Source: Alcanivorax limicola (GTDB lineage Bacteria > Pseudomonadota > Gammaproteobacteria > Pseudomonadales > Alcanivoracaceae). From it: DNA of 64,000 nucleotides. The notes beneath the pieces are model-generated. The model ran no database searches, was not told the origin of the DNA, and saw nothing but the letters and a program-made list of their open reading frames with translations. The number at the start of each line of letters is the position of its first letter. Positions within the stretch are counted from its first letter, which is position 1. A program made the translations under genes and the position numbers. The stretch spans positions 434,001 through 498,000 of the forward strand of contig NZ_JAIOUB010000003.1 of the NCBI RefSeq assembly GCF_019931215.1, written 5' to 3'. This document shows positions 36,892-44,905 of this stretch, one piece after another.

Positions 36892-36930
36892 CGGGCCACG
36901 TTGGTCGGGCCACGATGGTCGGGTCGCCAG
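36892..36930. repeat. 14-bp tandem repeat, two copies plus a partial third
   Basis: CGGGCCACGTTGGT (36892-36905) is followed by CGGGCCACGATGGT (36906-36919), 13 of 14 identical, and then CGGGTCGCCAG. The repeat fills the start of the convergent gap between the barrel gene and the ParA gene. Confidence 0.85.
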
Positions 36931-36953
36931 GCCGGCGGTCCGGCACAGCGCGG

Positions 36954-37700
36954 TCAGAGCTTCAGCCTTTCCGCCAGTTCGAACCACAAGCCCCGGTACG
37001 CCCGCGCGGCGGGCGTATGCGGCGCAAACTCCCCCACGGGTGCGGCATGCTCGCCCATCTGTTCCACATGCGTTGAGTAGGGTATCCAGGTTTTCAGACG
37101 CTGGCGCATCAATGCGGGCGGTTTGACCAGCATTTCCACGTGCAGCAGACGCCGCCGGTCCACCATATTGAAGAACGGCAGCACCGTCAGGTGTTTGAAG
37201 GCTTTCTGGTCCAGCCACTGTACCACCTGCTCGAAGGCACGCAGTGACAGATGTGTGGGGATCACCGGCACCACCAGATAATCCGCTGCCGCAAAGATGC
37301 TCTCTGCCACCGGGCTCAGGGTTGGCGGGCAATCCAGCAGAGTCAGGCTGGTGGTTTCGCTCAGGGGGTCTATCAGGCGCTTGAGACTGCTGCGCCCGGC
37401 ACCGGGCTCGGCGAGCTTTAGGTCCAGATTGCGCAGGCTGATGTCGGCGGGGATAACGTCCAGGCCGGGCCAGCGGGTTTCCATGCGCAGATTGCCAATC
37501 TGCTGCTTGCCCTTGATCAGGCTGCCGGTCTTGTAGGGGCGGCTGCCATCCACGCCCAGATAGAAGCTGGCCGCACCCTGGGGATCGAGATCCCACAAGA
37601 GTGTGCGGTGTTTCCAGCGCGCCGCATGCCAGGCAATGTTGACGGCGGTGGTGGTTTTGCCGACACCGCCCTTGAGGTTGTAGAAGGCAATCGTATGCAC
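36954..37700 (-). CDS. Orphan ParA/MinD-family ATPase
   Basis: A 248-residue protein with deviant Walker A (LKGGVGKTTTAVNIAW, about residues 8-23), the A' motif WDLDPQGAASF and Walker B LLDCPPTLS, so a dimerising ATPase that positions a cargo on nucleoid or membrane. No parB, chemotaxis, flagellar or carbon-storage gene is adjacent; the neighbours are an outer-membrane protein and a divergent DUF4062 gene. The cargo is unknown. The start is GTG at 37700 with GGGAG upstream; an upstream ATG (37718) lies ahead of that site and is less likely. Confidence 0.9.
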   Translation of the reverse strand: MHTIAFYNLKGGVGKTTTAVNIAWHAARWKHRTLLWDLDPQGAASFYLGVDGSRPYKTGSLIKGKQQIGNLRMETRWPGLDVIPADISLRNLDLKLAEPGAGRSSLKRLIDPLSETTSLTLLDCPPTLSPVAESIFAAADYLVVPVIPTHLSLRAFEQVVQWLDQKAFKHLTVLPFFNMVDRRRLLHVEMLVKPPALMRQRLKTWIPYSTHVEQMGEHAAPVGEFAPHTPAARAYRGLWFELAERLKL

Positions 37701-37844
37701 TGTAAGCTCTCCCGGCACCCGGTATCAGCCTGTACTGTACCCCAAGCCGGTGATAATCGACCACACGGGAGGCGCTGTTGCGGATCAGGACCGGTCGAGC
37801 GAGCGCAATGCACCCGGCGCGCTGACTTGTGACCGGAGGGCAAA

Positions 37845-37870
37845 GTGGCTTTAATACGTGGCTTCAGAAC
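37845..37870. repeat. Weak 13-bp direct repeat in the parA/DUF4062 gap
   Basis: GTGGCTTTAATAC (37845-37857) is followed by GTGGCTTCAGAAC (37858-37870), 10 of 13 identical. Only weakly supported. Confidence 0.3.
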
Positions 37871-37945
37871 ATGTGACGCTATTCATATTTCAACGTCGCT
37901 GGCGGTGCAGTCAGGCCCGCCAGACGTCCGGTGACAGGAGCCCGC

Positions 37946-38968
37946 TTGAGTATCGAGCGCAAGTATCAGATTTTCGTCAGTTCGACTTACAGTGACTTGC
38001 CTGAGGCGCGGCAGGAGCTGATGCTGGGTCTGTTGTCCATGGGCATGATTCCGACGGGCATGGAGTTGTCGCCAAGTGAATCGAATAATCACTGGACGAT
38101 GATTCAGAAGCTGATCAACGAATGTGACTACTATCTGGTGCTGGTGGGCGGGCGCTACGGCACGCTGTCGCCGATCGGCCTCTCCTATACCCACCGCGAG
38201 TATGTCTACGCGGCGACCAAAGGGAAGCCGGTACTGGCGTTGCTGCATGATGCGCCCGACTTCTTGCCGCCGGAGCGGCGAGAAACCTCTCGCGAAGGGG
38301 ATGTGCGTTTCAATGATTTTCGCCAGCTTTTGCAACAAAAATGCCTGGTGCGTTACTGGAACGCTCCCACTGATCTGAGCGCAGCCGTACAAAAAGGGCT
38401 GCCGGCGCTGATCGAGAAATTTCCCGGATCGGGCTGGGTCAGGGCCACGGACTCCAGCGCCACATCAGAGCTGGAGGTGCGTGCGCTCAAGCAGCGCATT
38501 GAGGCCCTGGAGAGCGAGCGAGACGTCTTGACGCAAAGCATGCGGCCGCCGCTGGAGCAGCTGGCCCGTGGTGCGGATCAGGTGCTGCTGGGCTACAGCT
38601 GTAACGTGTTCGTGAAAGGGGATTGCAAGGTGACTGCGGCCCGCACCAGCATCAGCTGGGATCAGGTGATCGCCAGCGTGGCACCACAGATGCTCGACGA
38701 AGTATCAGAAATGGTGATGCGTCAGGCGCTGGAGGAGCACATCGCACCGCGCGCGCTCACCGATGTGCAGGTGCAGTGGCCCAAGGCTCATGCGGTGCGT
38801 AACGTCGTGCTGGACACCGACAGCTTCAATCAGGTCAAGATTCACTTGCGTGCGCTGGGCATGATCCGCAAATGCCCGCCACGCCCGGGGCGGTCGCAGA
38901 TCACCTGGCAACTGACCCCGCTGGGGGATCAGGCCATGACCCAGATACTGGCCCGCAAGCGCCGCTAG
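37946..38968 (+). CDS. DUF4062 protein with C-terminal winged-helix-like region
   Basis: The 340-residue protein starts with a DUF4062 domain (about residues 6-105: YQIFVSSTYSDLPEARQ, then HREYVYAATKGKPVLALL). DUF4062 is a TIR/SEFIR-like fold often fused to other modules in putative signalling or defence proteins; Glu85 in the HREY motif sits where TIR-type enzymes carry a conserved Glu. Residues 174-200 are a likely coiled coil, and 285-336 (DSFNQVKIHLRALGMI...WQLTPLGDQAM) look like a winged helix. The start is TTG at 37946, chosen because ACAGGAG lies 5 bases upstream and the protein then begins right before the domain. Divergent from parA. Activity unknown. Confidence 0.8.
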   Translation: MSIERKYQIFVSSTYSDLPEARQELMLGLLSMGMIPTGMELSPSESNNHWTMIQKLINECDYYLVLVGGRYGTLSPIGLSYTHREYVYAATKGKPVLALLHDAPDFLPPERRETSREGDVRFNDFRQLLQQKCLVRYWNAPTDLSAAVQKGLPALIEKFPGSGWVRATDSSATSELEVRALKQRIEALESERDVLTQSMRPPLEQLARGADQVLLGYSCNVFVKGDCKVTAARTSISWDQVIASVAPQMLDEVSEMVMRQALEEHIAPRALTDVQVQWPKAHAVRNVVLDTDSFNQVKIHLRALGMIRKCPPRPGRSQITWQLTPLGDQAMTQILARKRR

Positions 38969-39013
38969 TCTGCCCGGCGTGGTTCTGTCCGGCGTGGTTC
39001 TGCCCGGTGTGGT
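38969..39013. repeat. 15-bp tandem repeat x 3 between DUF4062 gene and proS
   Basis: TCTGCCCGGCGTGGT (38969), TCTGTCCGGCGTGGT (38984) and TCTGCCCGGTGTGGT (38999) follow each other without a gap. Copies 2 and 3 each differ from copy 1 at one position. The array begins at the first base after the DUF4062 stop codon and fills nearly all of the 51-bp convergent gap. Confidence 0.92.
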
Positions 39014-39019
39014 ATCGAC

Positions 39020-40738
39020 TCAGCGCTTGATGCGGCGTTCCAGGAAATCCAGCACCTCATCAACCGACAACATGGTGTTGTCGTCATCGCGGCGGGCGCG
39101 ATATTCCAGCTGTCCCTCATCCAGACCGCGTTCAGCGACGACGATGCGGTGGGGAATGCCGATCAGTTCGGCATCAGCGAGTTTCACGCCCAGGCGTTCT
39201 TTTTCCCGGTCGTCATACAGCACCTCGTAGCCAGCGGAGGTCAGATCCGCGTAGAGCTGCTCGCAGACTGCCTTCTCGCGTTCGCTTTTCTTCAGATTGA
39301 CCGGGATCAGTGCGATCTGGAACGGGGCAATGGCGTCAGGCCAGGTGATGCCGCGCTCGTCGTGATTCTGTTCAATGGCAGCGGCCACAACACGGGTCAC
39401 GCCGATACCGTAGCAGCCCATGGGCATGACCACGCTCTTGCCATTTTCGTCCAGCACGGTGGCTTTCAATGCTTCGGAGTACTTGGTGCCGAGCTGGAAA
39501 ATATGGCCCACCTCGATGCCCCGCTTGATGGTCAGCGTGCCTTCGCCATCGGGGCTGGCATCGCCCTCCACGACGTTGCGCAGATCAGCAATGTCCGCCA
39601 GGGGCAGATCGCGCTCCCAGTTGATGCCGAAGTAATGTTTGCCGTCCTGATTGGCGCCAGCGGCGAAATCGCTCATCAGCGCCACACTGCGGTCGATCAC
39701 GCAGGGGATCGGCAGATTCACCGGGCCGAGGCTGCCGGGGCCTGCACCAATGGCTGCGCGTATTTCGCCTTCGTCGGCGAAACGCAGCGGGCTGGCGACT
39801 TGTGGCAGTTTTTCGGCCTTGATGTCGTTGAGTTCGTGATCGCCGCGCACCAGCAGTGCAACCAGTTTGCTGCCCGTCTCCGGCGCTGCCGCGACCACCA
39901 GCGTTTTCACGGTCTTTTCCACCGGCAGTTTGAACTGTGCGACCAGCTCGGCAATGGTGCGGGCGTCGGGTGTATCAACCAGCGTCATGCTCTCGGCAGG
40001 CGCGGCGCGCTCCCCCGTTGCAACTGCTTCGGCCAGTTCGACGTTGGCGGCGTAGTCCGAGCTGTCGGAAAAGGCGATGGCGTCCTCACCGGAGGAGGCC
40101 AGCACATGGAATTCGTGGGAGGCGGAGCCGCCGATAGCGCCGGTGTCCGCCGCCACGGGGCGGTAGTCCAGGCCGAGGCGATCGAAGATGCGGCAATAGG
40201 TGTCGTACATGACCTGATAGGTGGCGGCCAGCGATGCCTGATCTACATGAAAGGAGTAGGCGTCCTTCATGATGAATTCCCGCGACCGCATGATGCCGAA
40301 ACGGGGCCGGATTTCATCACGGAACTTGGTCTGAATCTGATAAAAATTCATCGGCAGCTGCTTGTAGCTGTGCAGCTCGTTGCGCACCAGATCGGTAATC
40401 ACTTCTTCGTGGGTCGGGCCCAGACAGAAAGCATTGTCGTGGCGATCGGTGATGCGCAGCAGCTCCGGGCCATAGGCCGGGGCACGGCCGGATTCTTCCC
40501 ACAGTTCCATGGGCTGTACCACCGGCATCAGCACTTCCTGGGCGCCGGCGCGATCCATTTCTTCCCGGATGATCTGCTCCACCTTGCGCAGTACCCGCAG
40601 GCCCAGCGGCAACCAGTTATACAGGCCGGAGGACAGTTTGCGGACCATGCCGGCGCGCAGCATCAGCTGGTGGCTGATCACGACAGCGTCGGAGGGTGTT
40701 TGCTTGACGGTGGCCAGCAGGTAACGGGAGGTGCGCAT
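39020..40738 (-). CDS. proS: Prolyl-tRNA synthetase, bacterial type with editing domain
   Basis: Class II synthetase that charges tRNA-Pro. The 572-residue length is the bacterial form with the INS editing domain inserted between motifs 2 and 3 (about residues 225-405), which removes Ala-tRNA-Pro. Visible are motif 1 ([19 protein letters not shown]), motif 2 ([17 protein letters not shown]), motif 3 with [17 protein letters not shown], and the C-terminal anticodon-binding domain. ATG 40738 is chosen over 40783 because the family begins MRTSRYLL. Confidence 0.97.
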   Translation of the reverse strand: MRTSRYLLATVKQTPSDAVVISHQLMLRAGMVRKLSSGLYNWLPLGLRVLRKVEQIIREEMDRAGAQEVLMPVVQPMELWEESGRAPAYGPELLRITDRHDNAFCLGPTHEEVITDLVRNELHSYKQLPMNFYQIQTKFRDEIRPRFGIMRSREFIMKDAYSFHVDQASLAATYQVMYDTYCRIFDRLGLDYRPVAADTGAIGGSASHEFHVLASSGEDAIAFSDSSDYAANVELAEAVATGERAAPAESMTLVDTPDARTIAELVAQFKLPVEKTVKTLVVAAAPETGSKLVALLVRGDHELNDIKAEKLPQVASPLRFADEGEIRAAIGAGPGSLGPVNLPIPCVIDRSVALMSDFAAGANQDGKHYFGINWERDLPLADIADLRNVVEGDASPDGEGTLTIKRGIEVGHIFQLGTKYSEALKATVLDENGKSVVMPMGCYGIGVTRVVAAAIEQNHDERGITWPDAIAPFQIALIPVNLKKSEREKAVCEQLYADLTSAGYEVLYDDREKERLGVKLADAELIGIPHRIVVAERGLDEGQLEYRARRDDDNTMLSVDEVLDFLERRIKR

Positions 40739-40785
40739 TGCCAAATCCTGATTGTCCGGTGAAAGACGGCCATTGTATGGCATCC

Positions 40786-40815
40786 CCGGCGTAAGTCCAT
40801 CCGGCGTCAGCCCAT
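40786..40815. repeat. 15-bp tandem repeat x 2 between proS and the thioesterase gene
   Basis: CCGGCGTAAGTCCAT (40786-40800) is followed directly by CCGGCGTCAGCCCAT (40801-40815), 13 of 15 identical, in the divergent promoter region of proS and the PaaI-like gene. Confidence 0.8.
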
Positions 40816-40905
40816 GCCAGGCGGGTCAGTCGAGCGCTGTTGCGGGCCCGGGGCGGGGGGTATGATGAGCGTCCTGTTATCGCAACCGAACCCGGGAGAG
40901 AACAC

Positions 40906-41310
40906 ATGCTCAGTGCGGAAGAAGTCGAGCAGATTATCTATAGCGGCTTGCCGGCAACAGCGGGTTCGGGATTGAAAGTGGAGCAGGCGGGCGAGCATCG
41001 CTCACGACTGCGTCAGCCGTTCAGCGACAAGATGATTCGGCCCGGCGGCACGCTGTCCGGCCCGACCATGATGGGGCTTGCCGATGCGGCGATGTATGCC
41101 GCGATTCTGGGGACGTTGGGGCGTCTGGAAATGGCCGTGACCCAGAATCTGAATATCAATTTCTTGCGCCGGCCGGCGCCGCGAGACCTGCTGGCGGAGT
41201 GCAGGATCATTCGTCTGGGGCGCCGCTCAGTGGTGCTGGAAGTGACGCTGTTCAGTGAAGGCGATGAGGCGCCGGTGGCCCACGTTACCGGTATCTACGC
41301 GCTGCCATAA
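40906..41310 (+). CDS. PaaI-type hotdog thioesterase
   Basis: A 134-residue hotdog-fold protein with RPGGTLSGPTMMGLADAAMYAAI, which fits the PaaI/YigI thioesterase pattern (HFxGxxxxLADxA, with Gly in place of His), and NINFLRRP, the second conserved strand. It probably hydrolyses acyl- or aryl-CoA. ATG 40906 has GGGAGAG upstream. It ends 7 bases from the convergent tamB. Confidence 0.85.
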   Translation: MLSAEEVEQIIYSGLPATAGSGLKVEQAGEHRSRLRQPFSDKMIRPGGTLSGPTMMGLADAAMYAAILGTLGRLEMAVTQNLNINFLRRPAPRDLLAECRIIRLGRRSVVLEVTLFSEGDEAPVAHVTGIYALP

Positions 41311-41317
41311 GCCTGTT

Positions 41318-44300
41318 TCAGCGCTCGGTACGGAAGATCAGGTCGATGGCGTTTTCGCGCGTATTGGAGCGTGTCTCCAGGCTCAGGCTGCGGCTCAGGG
41401 TGTAGCGCAGCATGACCGTGTTCAGCGCTTCGAAGAGGCCGATGCTGTAGCGCAGGTAAAGCCGTGACGACAGTTGTTTGCCGAGCATCAGTGCCGCTTC
41501 GTCCGCTTCGCCCTCGTTGTCCAGCCCCACTTCCACGCCCAGCTCCTGGCCCAGACGGTTGGTAATGAAATCCCCGCGCTCGATACCGTACAGAATAATC
41601 GCTTGCATGATGACCGCCGCGTCGGCATCGGAACCGCTGTCCAGCGGGCGCCCTGTGAGCAGATAGGACATCGCCTCGGTTTCTTCCATCGAGGGCTCGG
41701 AGAAAATGCGCGAGCGCGGGTCCTGCAGTGTGCCGCCAATGGCCAGGCCGGCGCGCACGTTATAGGCGGTGACGTGGCGCACGGCGACGATATCCAGCCC
41801 GGGGTTATCCGGCGGGCCCTGGAAAATCAGGGTGCCCCGTTCCACATGCAGATTCTGACCGTAGGCTCTGTAACGCCCATCCTCGATGCGAATTTCCCCG
41901 ATCAGGCGCGGGGTGCGTCCCGGCTTGTCCTCGATGCGCACCGCGCCAGCGAAGCGCGCTTCCAGGCCGAAACCCGAGATGCGGACACGATCACCCAGGC
42001 GCACCGTAATGTCGGTATCGATCTTCCACAGTGATGCCTCTTCCTCGTCGTCCTGGAGAATGACTTCATCCCGGGACACCGAGATGGCTTGCTGCGGCAG
42101 TTCCTGGGGCGTGAACATGGCGCGTGGCACGGTGACCTCGCCGCGAATGGTAACCAGATTGCGGGCAACACTGATATCCAGGTCCGGATTGATCTCCACA
42201 CGGGCGTCCGGTCGTTGCGCAGCGAGGAAATTCTCGCCCTTGATTTGCAGCCGCAATGGCCACGGCAGGGGTTCGCGCGTATCCAGGTCGCCGGTCAGGC
42301 GGATTTCGCCATCGCCAGAGCGCACCTGGCCGCTGAGGTCCAGCTCGCCGGAGCGGCGAGCGATGGCCATCAGATGGATGTCCTGCAGCGACAAGCCGAC
42401 TTCCGGCACATCGGCTGCGGCCTCATCCAGCACCAGTTGACCGCCGAAGCGCGGGGCGGACACCGTGCCGCTCAGTGTCAGATCGCCGCGCAGGCGCCCG
42501 CGAATATTGCGCAGGCTCGGGGCCAGTGCCTCCACCCAGCCGAGGTCGTCCAGATGAGTATGGAGGCTGCCATTCAGGCGCGTATCGTTGCCGGCCAGTT
42601 CGGCACGCAGGTTGGCGCGGGTGCCGCTGGTATCGTCCACGTCGAAGACGAGATTGGCATCCAGCAAGGTGTCTTGCAGGTCGATATGGGCGGAAAGGCC
42701 TCGCCACACCAGTTCATAGGGTTCGTCCCGACCACTGGAGAGCGCCAGGCGACCAGCGCTGACCTGCAGGTCGGCGTTGCCTGTGTTGCGGCCCTGCCGC
42801 TGTTGGAAACTGGCGCTGAGATTGATATGCCCCTCCAGCTCTGCGGCATCTTCGGGCAGTTCCCGAGCCAGATAGGCGAGTGACAGATTGCTGAGGTCCA
42901 GGCGGGCGTCAATCGGACCGCCGGCGCGCCAGTTGCCATCCAGGCACAGGCTGCTGTCTTCGGCCACCAGACAGGCCGGGGCGATATGTGCCGCTTCGGC
43001 CGAGAAGCCCAGCGCTGCGGGACGGTCCAGCTGCCACAGGCCTGATATCGGGCTGTCCACTTCCAGCGACCGAAGCATCCCTTGCCAGGCACGCAATTCT
43101 TTCAGCATGCCGGCTACCGCCCCCCGGGTGCTGCCCTGGGGGGCGGTGATATCCCAGTCGATGCGGTGGTCGCTGGCACTGCCATCGCCCCGGGTGGCCA
43201 CCCGCTCCAGCAACAGTTCGCCATCGCGCGTCAGCGCACCGGTGCTCAGGTTCAGGTTCATCACCGGTTCTTCGCTGCCGTTCCGTGCATCCACGGCCAG
43301 CAGCAGATCCTCGATGCGCCATCCTTCAAAACCTGCCAAGGGGGTGCTGATGCGGGCCTCCAGCATCGGGTTACTGCGGGTGCCGCGCACCCTGCCGTCC
43401 AGTTGCAGGGTGCCGTGCAGGCCGGGCCACAGGGCGGCCAGATCATTGCCTTCCAGGGCCAGCGTCAGATCCAGGCGCTGGTGCGCAGTGCCGCGCAGGC
43501 TGACACGGTTTGCGCCGGCGGCCAGACGCAGGTCACTGGTGATGCGGCTGTCGGTCAGGGCGTCATCCGCATGGCGCGCCAGTTGCAGGTGGCCACCGCC
43601 GCTGACGCGGTGCTGTCGCAGCGTGCCGCTGAGCTCGTTCAGTGCCAGACCCAGTGTCAGTTGCTGGTCTTCCAGACTGCCGTTGATGCGGGCATCCACC
43701 TGCAGCTGCCCGGGCATTTCCTGGATCAGCAGGCCCGGGTCGAAGTCGGTGATGGCCAGGTTCAGGTCCCAGCTGAGTGTGGGAGCCCAGGCCAGATCGC
43801 CCGAGATCAGAATATGACTCTCGGCGATGTCCAGCCTGGCTGTTTCGATGGCGAGGGATTGGCTGTCGCCCTCGGCCAGCAGGCTCAGGGTGATGGCCGG
43901 CAGATCCGGCAGGCTGGTGCCGCTGTCGAGTCGCAGACGGTAAGCCTCCGGTGTGCCGCGGATGGCGAGCGCGCCATCCGCCAGGGAAAGCGGCTGGTTG
44001 TCGGCACTGTAGAGGGTCAGGGCCTGCCAGCTGTTTTCCAGATCAAAGGCCAGCGGTTGATCGAACGGGCGCAGCATGCCGTCGCTGCGCAGGGCCAGCG
44101 GTGTGTGCAGGCGATGTTCAATGGCCAGCTCCGCCAGGGTACCGCGCACCCGGGCATCCGCCGTCGCCAGCAGGGGGGCGGCTTCTTCTGTATCGGCCGG
44201 AGCGTCCGGCCCTTCCAGTGTCTGACGTAGCGCATCAGGGACGGGGGCCTGCCAGTCAGCCCAGGTATCCAGGTGAAACGGTTGGTGCAGACCGAGCTTG

Positions 44301-44905
44301 CCGCCGAGGCTGATGCGATAGTCCCCCTGGCTGACAAACAGCTGTTGCAGGTGCAGTTGATCGCGGTCGGTGCTGCCAGCCAGCAATATGCTGTCGAGGA
44401 CGATGTCCGTGCCGTTGGCCAGCGTCAGTGTGAAATGCGTGACACTGGCGCCGTGAATCGCTATCGAGAGCGGCAGGTTGATGTCGTCCAGCTGATCGAT
44501 ATGAAAGGGTGTGGTGTCTGGCTCTGGCTCGGTGCTGTCCTCCTCGCCAGGGTGAAGGGTGATGTGCAGGCGTTCCGCGCGCAGGGTATTCACGGCCAGG
44601 CGGCGTTGCAGCAGCGCCGGCATCACCAGGGCAAGACTGAAGCGGTCGCTTTCCACCGTGAATGCCGGATGCGCATAGTGCACCCCCTCAAGCGTGATGC
44701 CGTGCAGCAGTGTGCCATCAATCTGCGCGATGCTGGCGGTACCCGGTGCGTAGCTCAGGGCGCGCTCAAGCAGCCAGCGGCTGCCGCCCTCGGTTGCCAT
44801 GGCTCCCAGCAGGATCAGTGGGCTGAGCAGCACCAGCAGCAGCATGGCCAGCAGGCCACGGCGTAGCCAGCGCATCAGCGCCTGCATGATGGATGCGGGG
44901 CTCAC
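41318..44905 (-). CDS. tamB: Translocation and assembly module subunit TamB
   Basis: TamB is an inner-membrane-anchored periplasm-spanning protein that works with TamA in outer-membrane assembly and is now thought to carry phospholipids to the outer membrane. The 1195-residue protein has one N-terminal membrane anchor (about residues 15-37), a long beta-rich AsmA/Vps13-like repeat region and a C-terminal DUF490 domain ending in the typical VGLDNEGE...RYSIGLFEALNTVMLRYTLS. The start is GTG, overlapping the tamA stop (GTGA). Confidence 0.94.
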   Translation of the reverse strand: MSPASIMQALMRWLRRGLLAMLLLVLLSPLILLGAMATEGGSRWLLERALSYAPGTASIAQIDGTLLHGITLEGVHYAHPAFTVESDRFSLALVMPALLQRRLAVNTLRAERLHITLHPGEEDSTEPEPDTTPFHIDQLDDINLPLSIAIHGASVTHFTLTLANGTDIVLDSILLAGSTDRDQLHLQQLFVSQGDYRISLGGKLGLHQPFHLDTWADWQAPVPDALRQTLEGPDAPADTEEAAPLLATADARVRGTLAELAIEHRLHTPLALRSDGMLRPFDQPLAFDLENSWQALTLYSADNQPLSLADGALAIRGTPEAYRLRLDSGTSLPDLPAITLSLLAEGDSQSLAIETARLDIAESHILISGDLAWAPTLSWDLNLAITDFDPGLLIQEMPGQLQVDARINGSLEDQQLTLGLALNELSGTLRQHRVSGGGHLQLARHADDALTDSRITSDLRLAAGANRVSLRGTAHQRLDLTLALEGNDLAALWPGLHGTLQLDGRVRGTRSNPMLEARISTPLAGFEGWRIEDLLLAVDARNGSEEPVMNLNLSTGALTRDGELLLERVATRGDGSASDHRIDWDITAPQGSTRGAVAGMLKELRAWQGMLRSLEVDSPISGLWQLDRPAALGFSAEAAHIAPACLVAEDSSLCLDGNWRAGGPIDARLDLSNLSLAYLARELPEDAAELEGHINLSASFQQRQGRNTGNADLQVSAGRLALSSGRDEPYELVWRGLSAHIDLQDTLLDANLVFDVDDTSGTRANLRAELAGNDTRLNGSLHTHLDDLGWVEALAPSLRNIRGRLRGDLTLSGTVSAPRFGGQLVLDEAAADVPEVGLSLQDIHLMAIARRSGELDLSGQVRSGDGEIRLTGDLDTREPLPWPLRLQIKGENFLAAQRPDARVEINPDLDISVARNLVTIRGEVTVPRAMFTPQELPQQAISVSRDEVILQDDEEEASLWKIDTDITVRLGDRVRISGFGLEARFAGAVRIEDKPGRTPRLIGEIRIEDGRYRAYGQNLHVERGTLIFQGPPDNPGLDIVAVRHVTAYNVRAGLAIGGTLQDPRSRIFSEPSMEETEAMSYLLTGRPLDSGSDADAAVIMQAIILYGIERGDFITNRLGQELGVEVGLDNEGEADEAALMLGKQLSSRLYLRYSIGLFEALNTVMLRYTLSRSLSLETRSNTRENAIDLIFRTER

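Noticed and set aside
39149-40762. 537-residue reading frame on the plus strand opposite proS
   Set aside because: It is the mirror of the GC-rich proS codon pattern; the minus-strand product is an obvious complete ProS.
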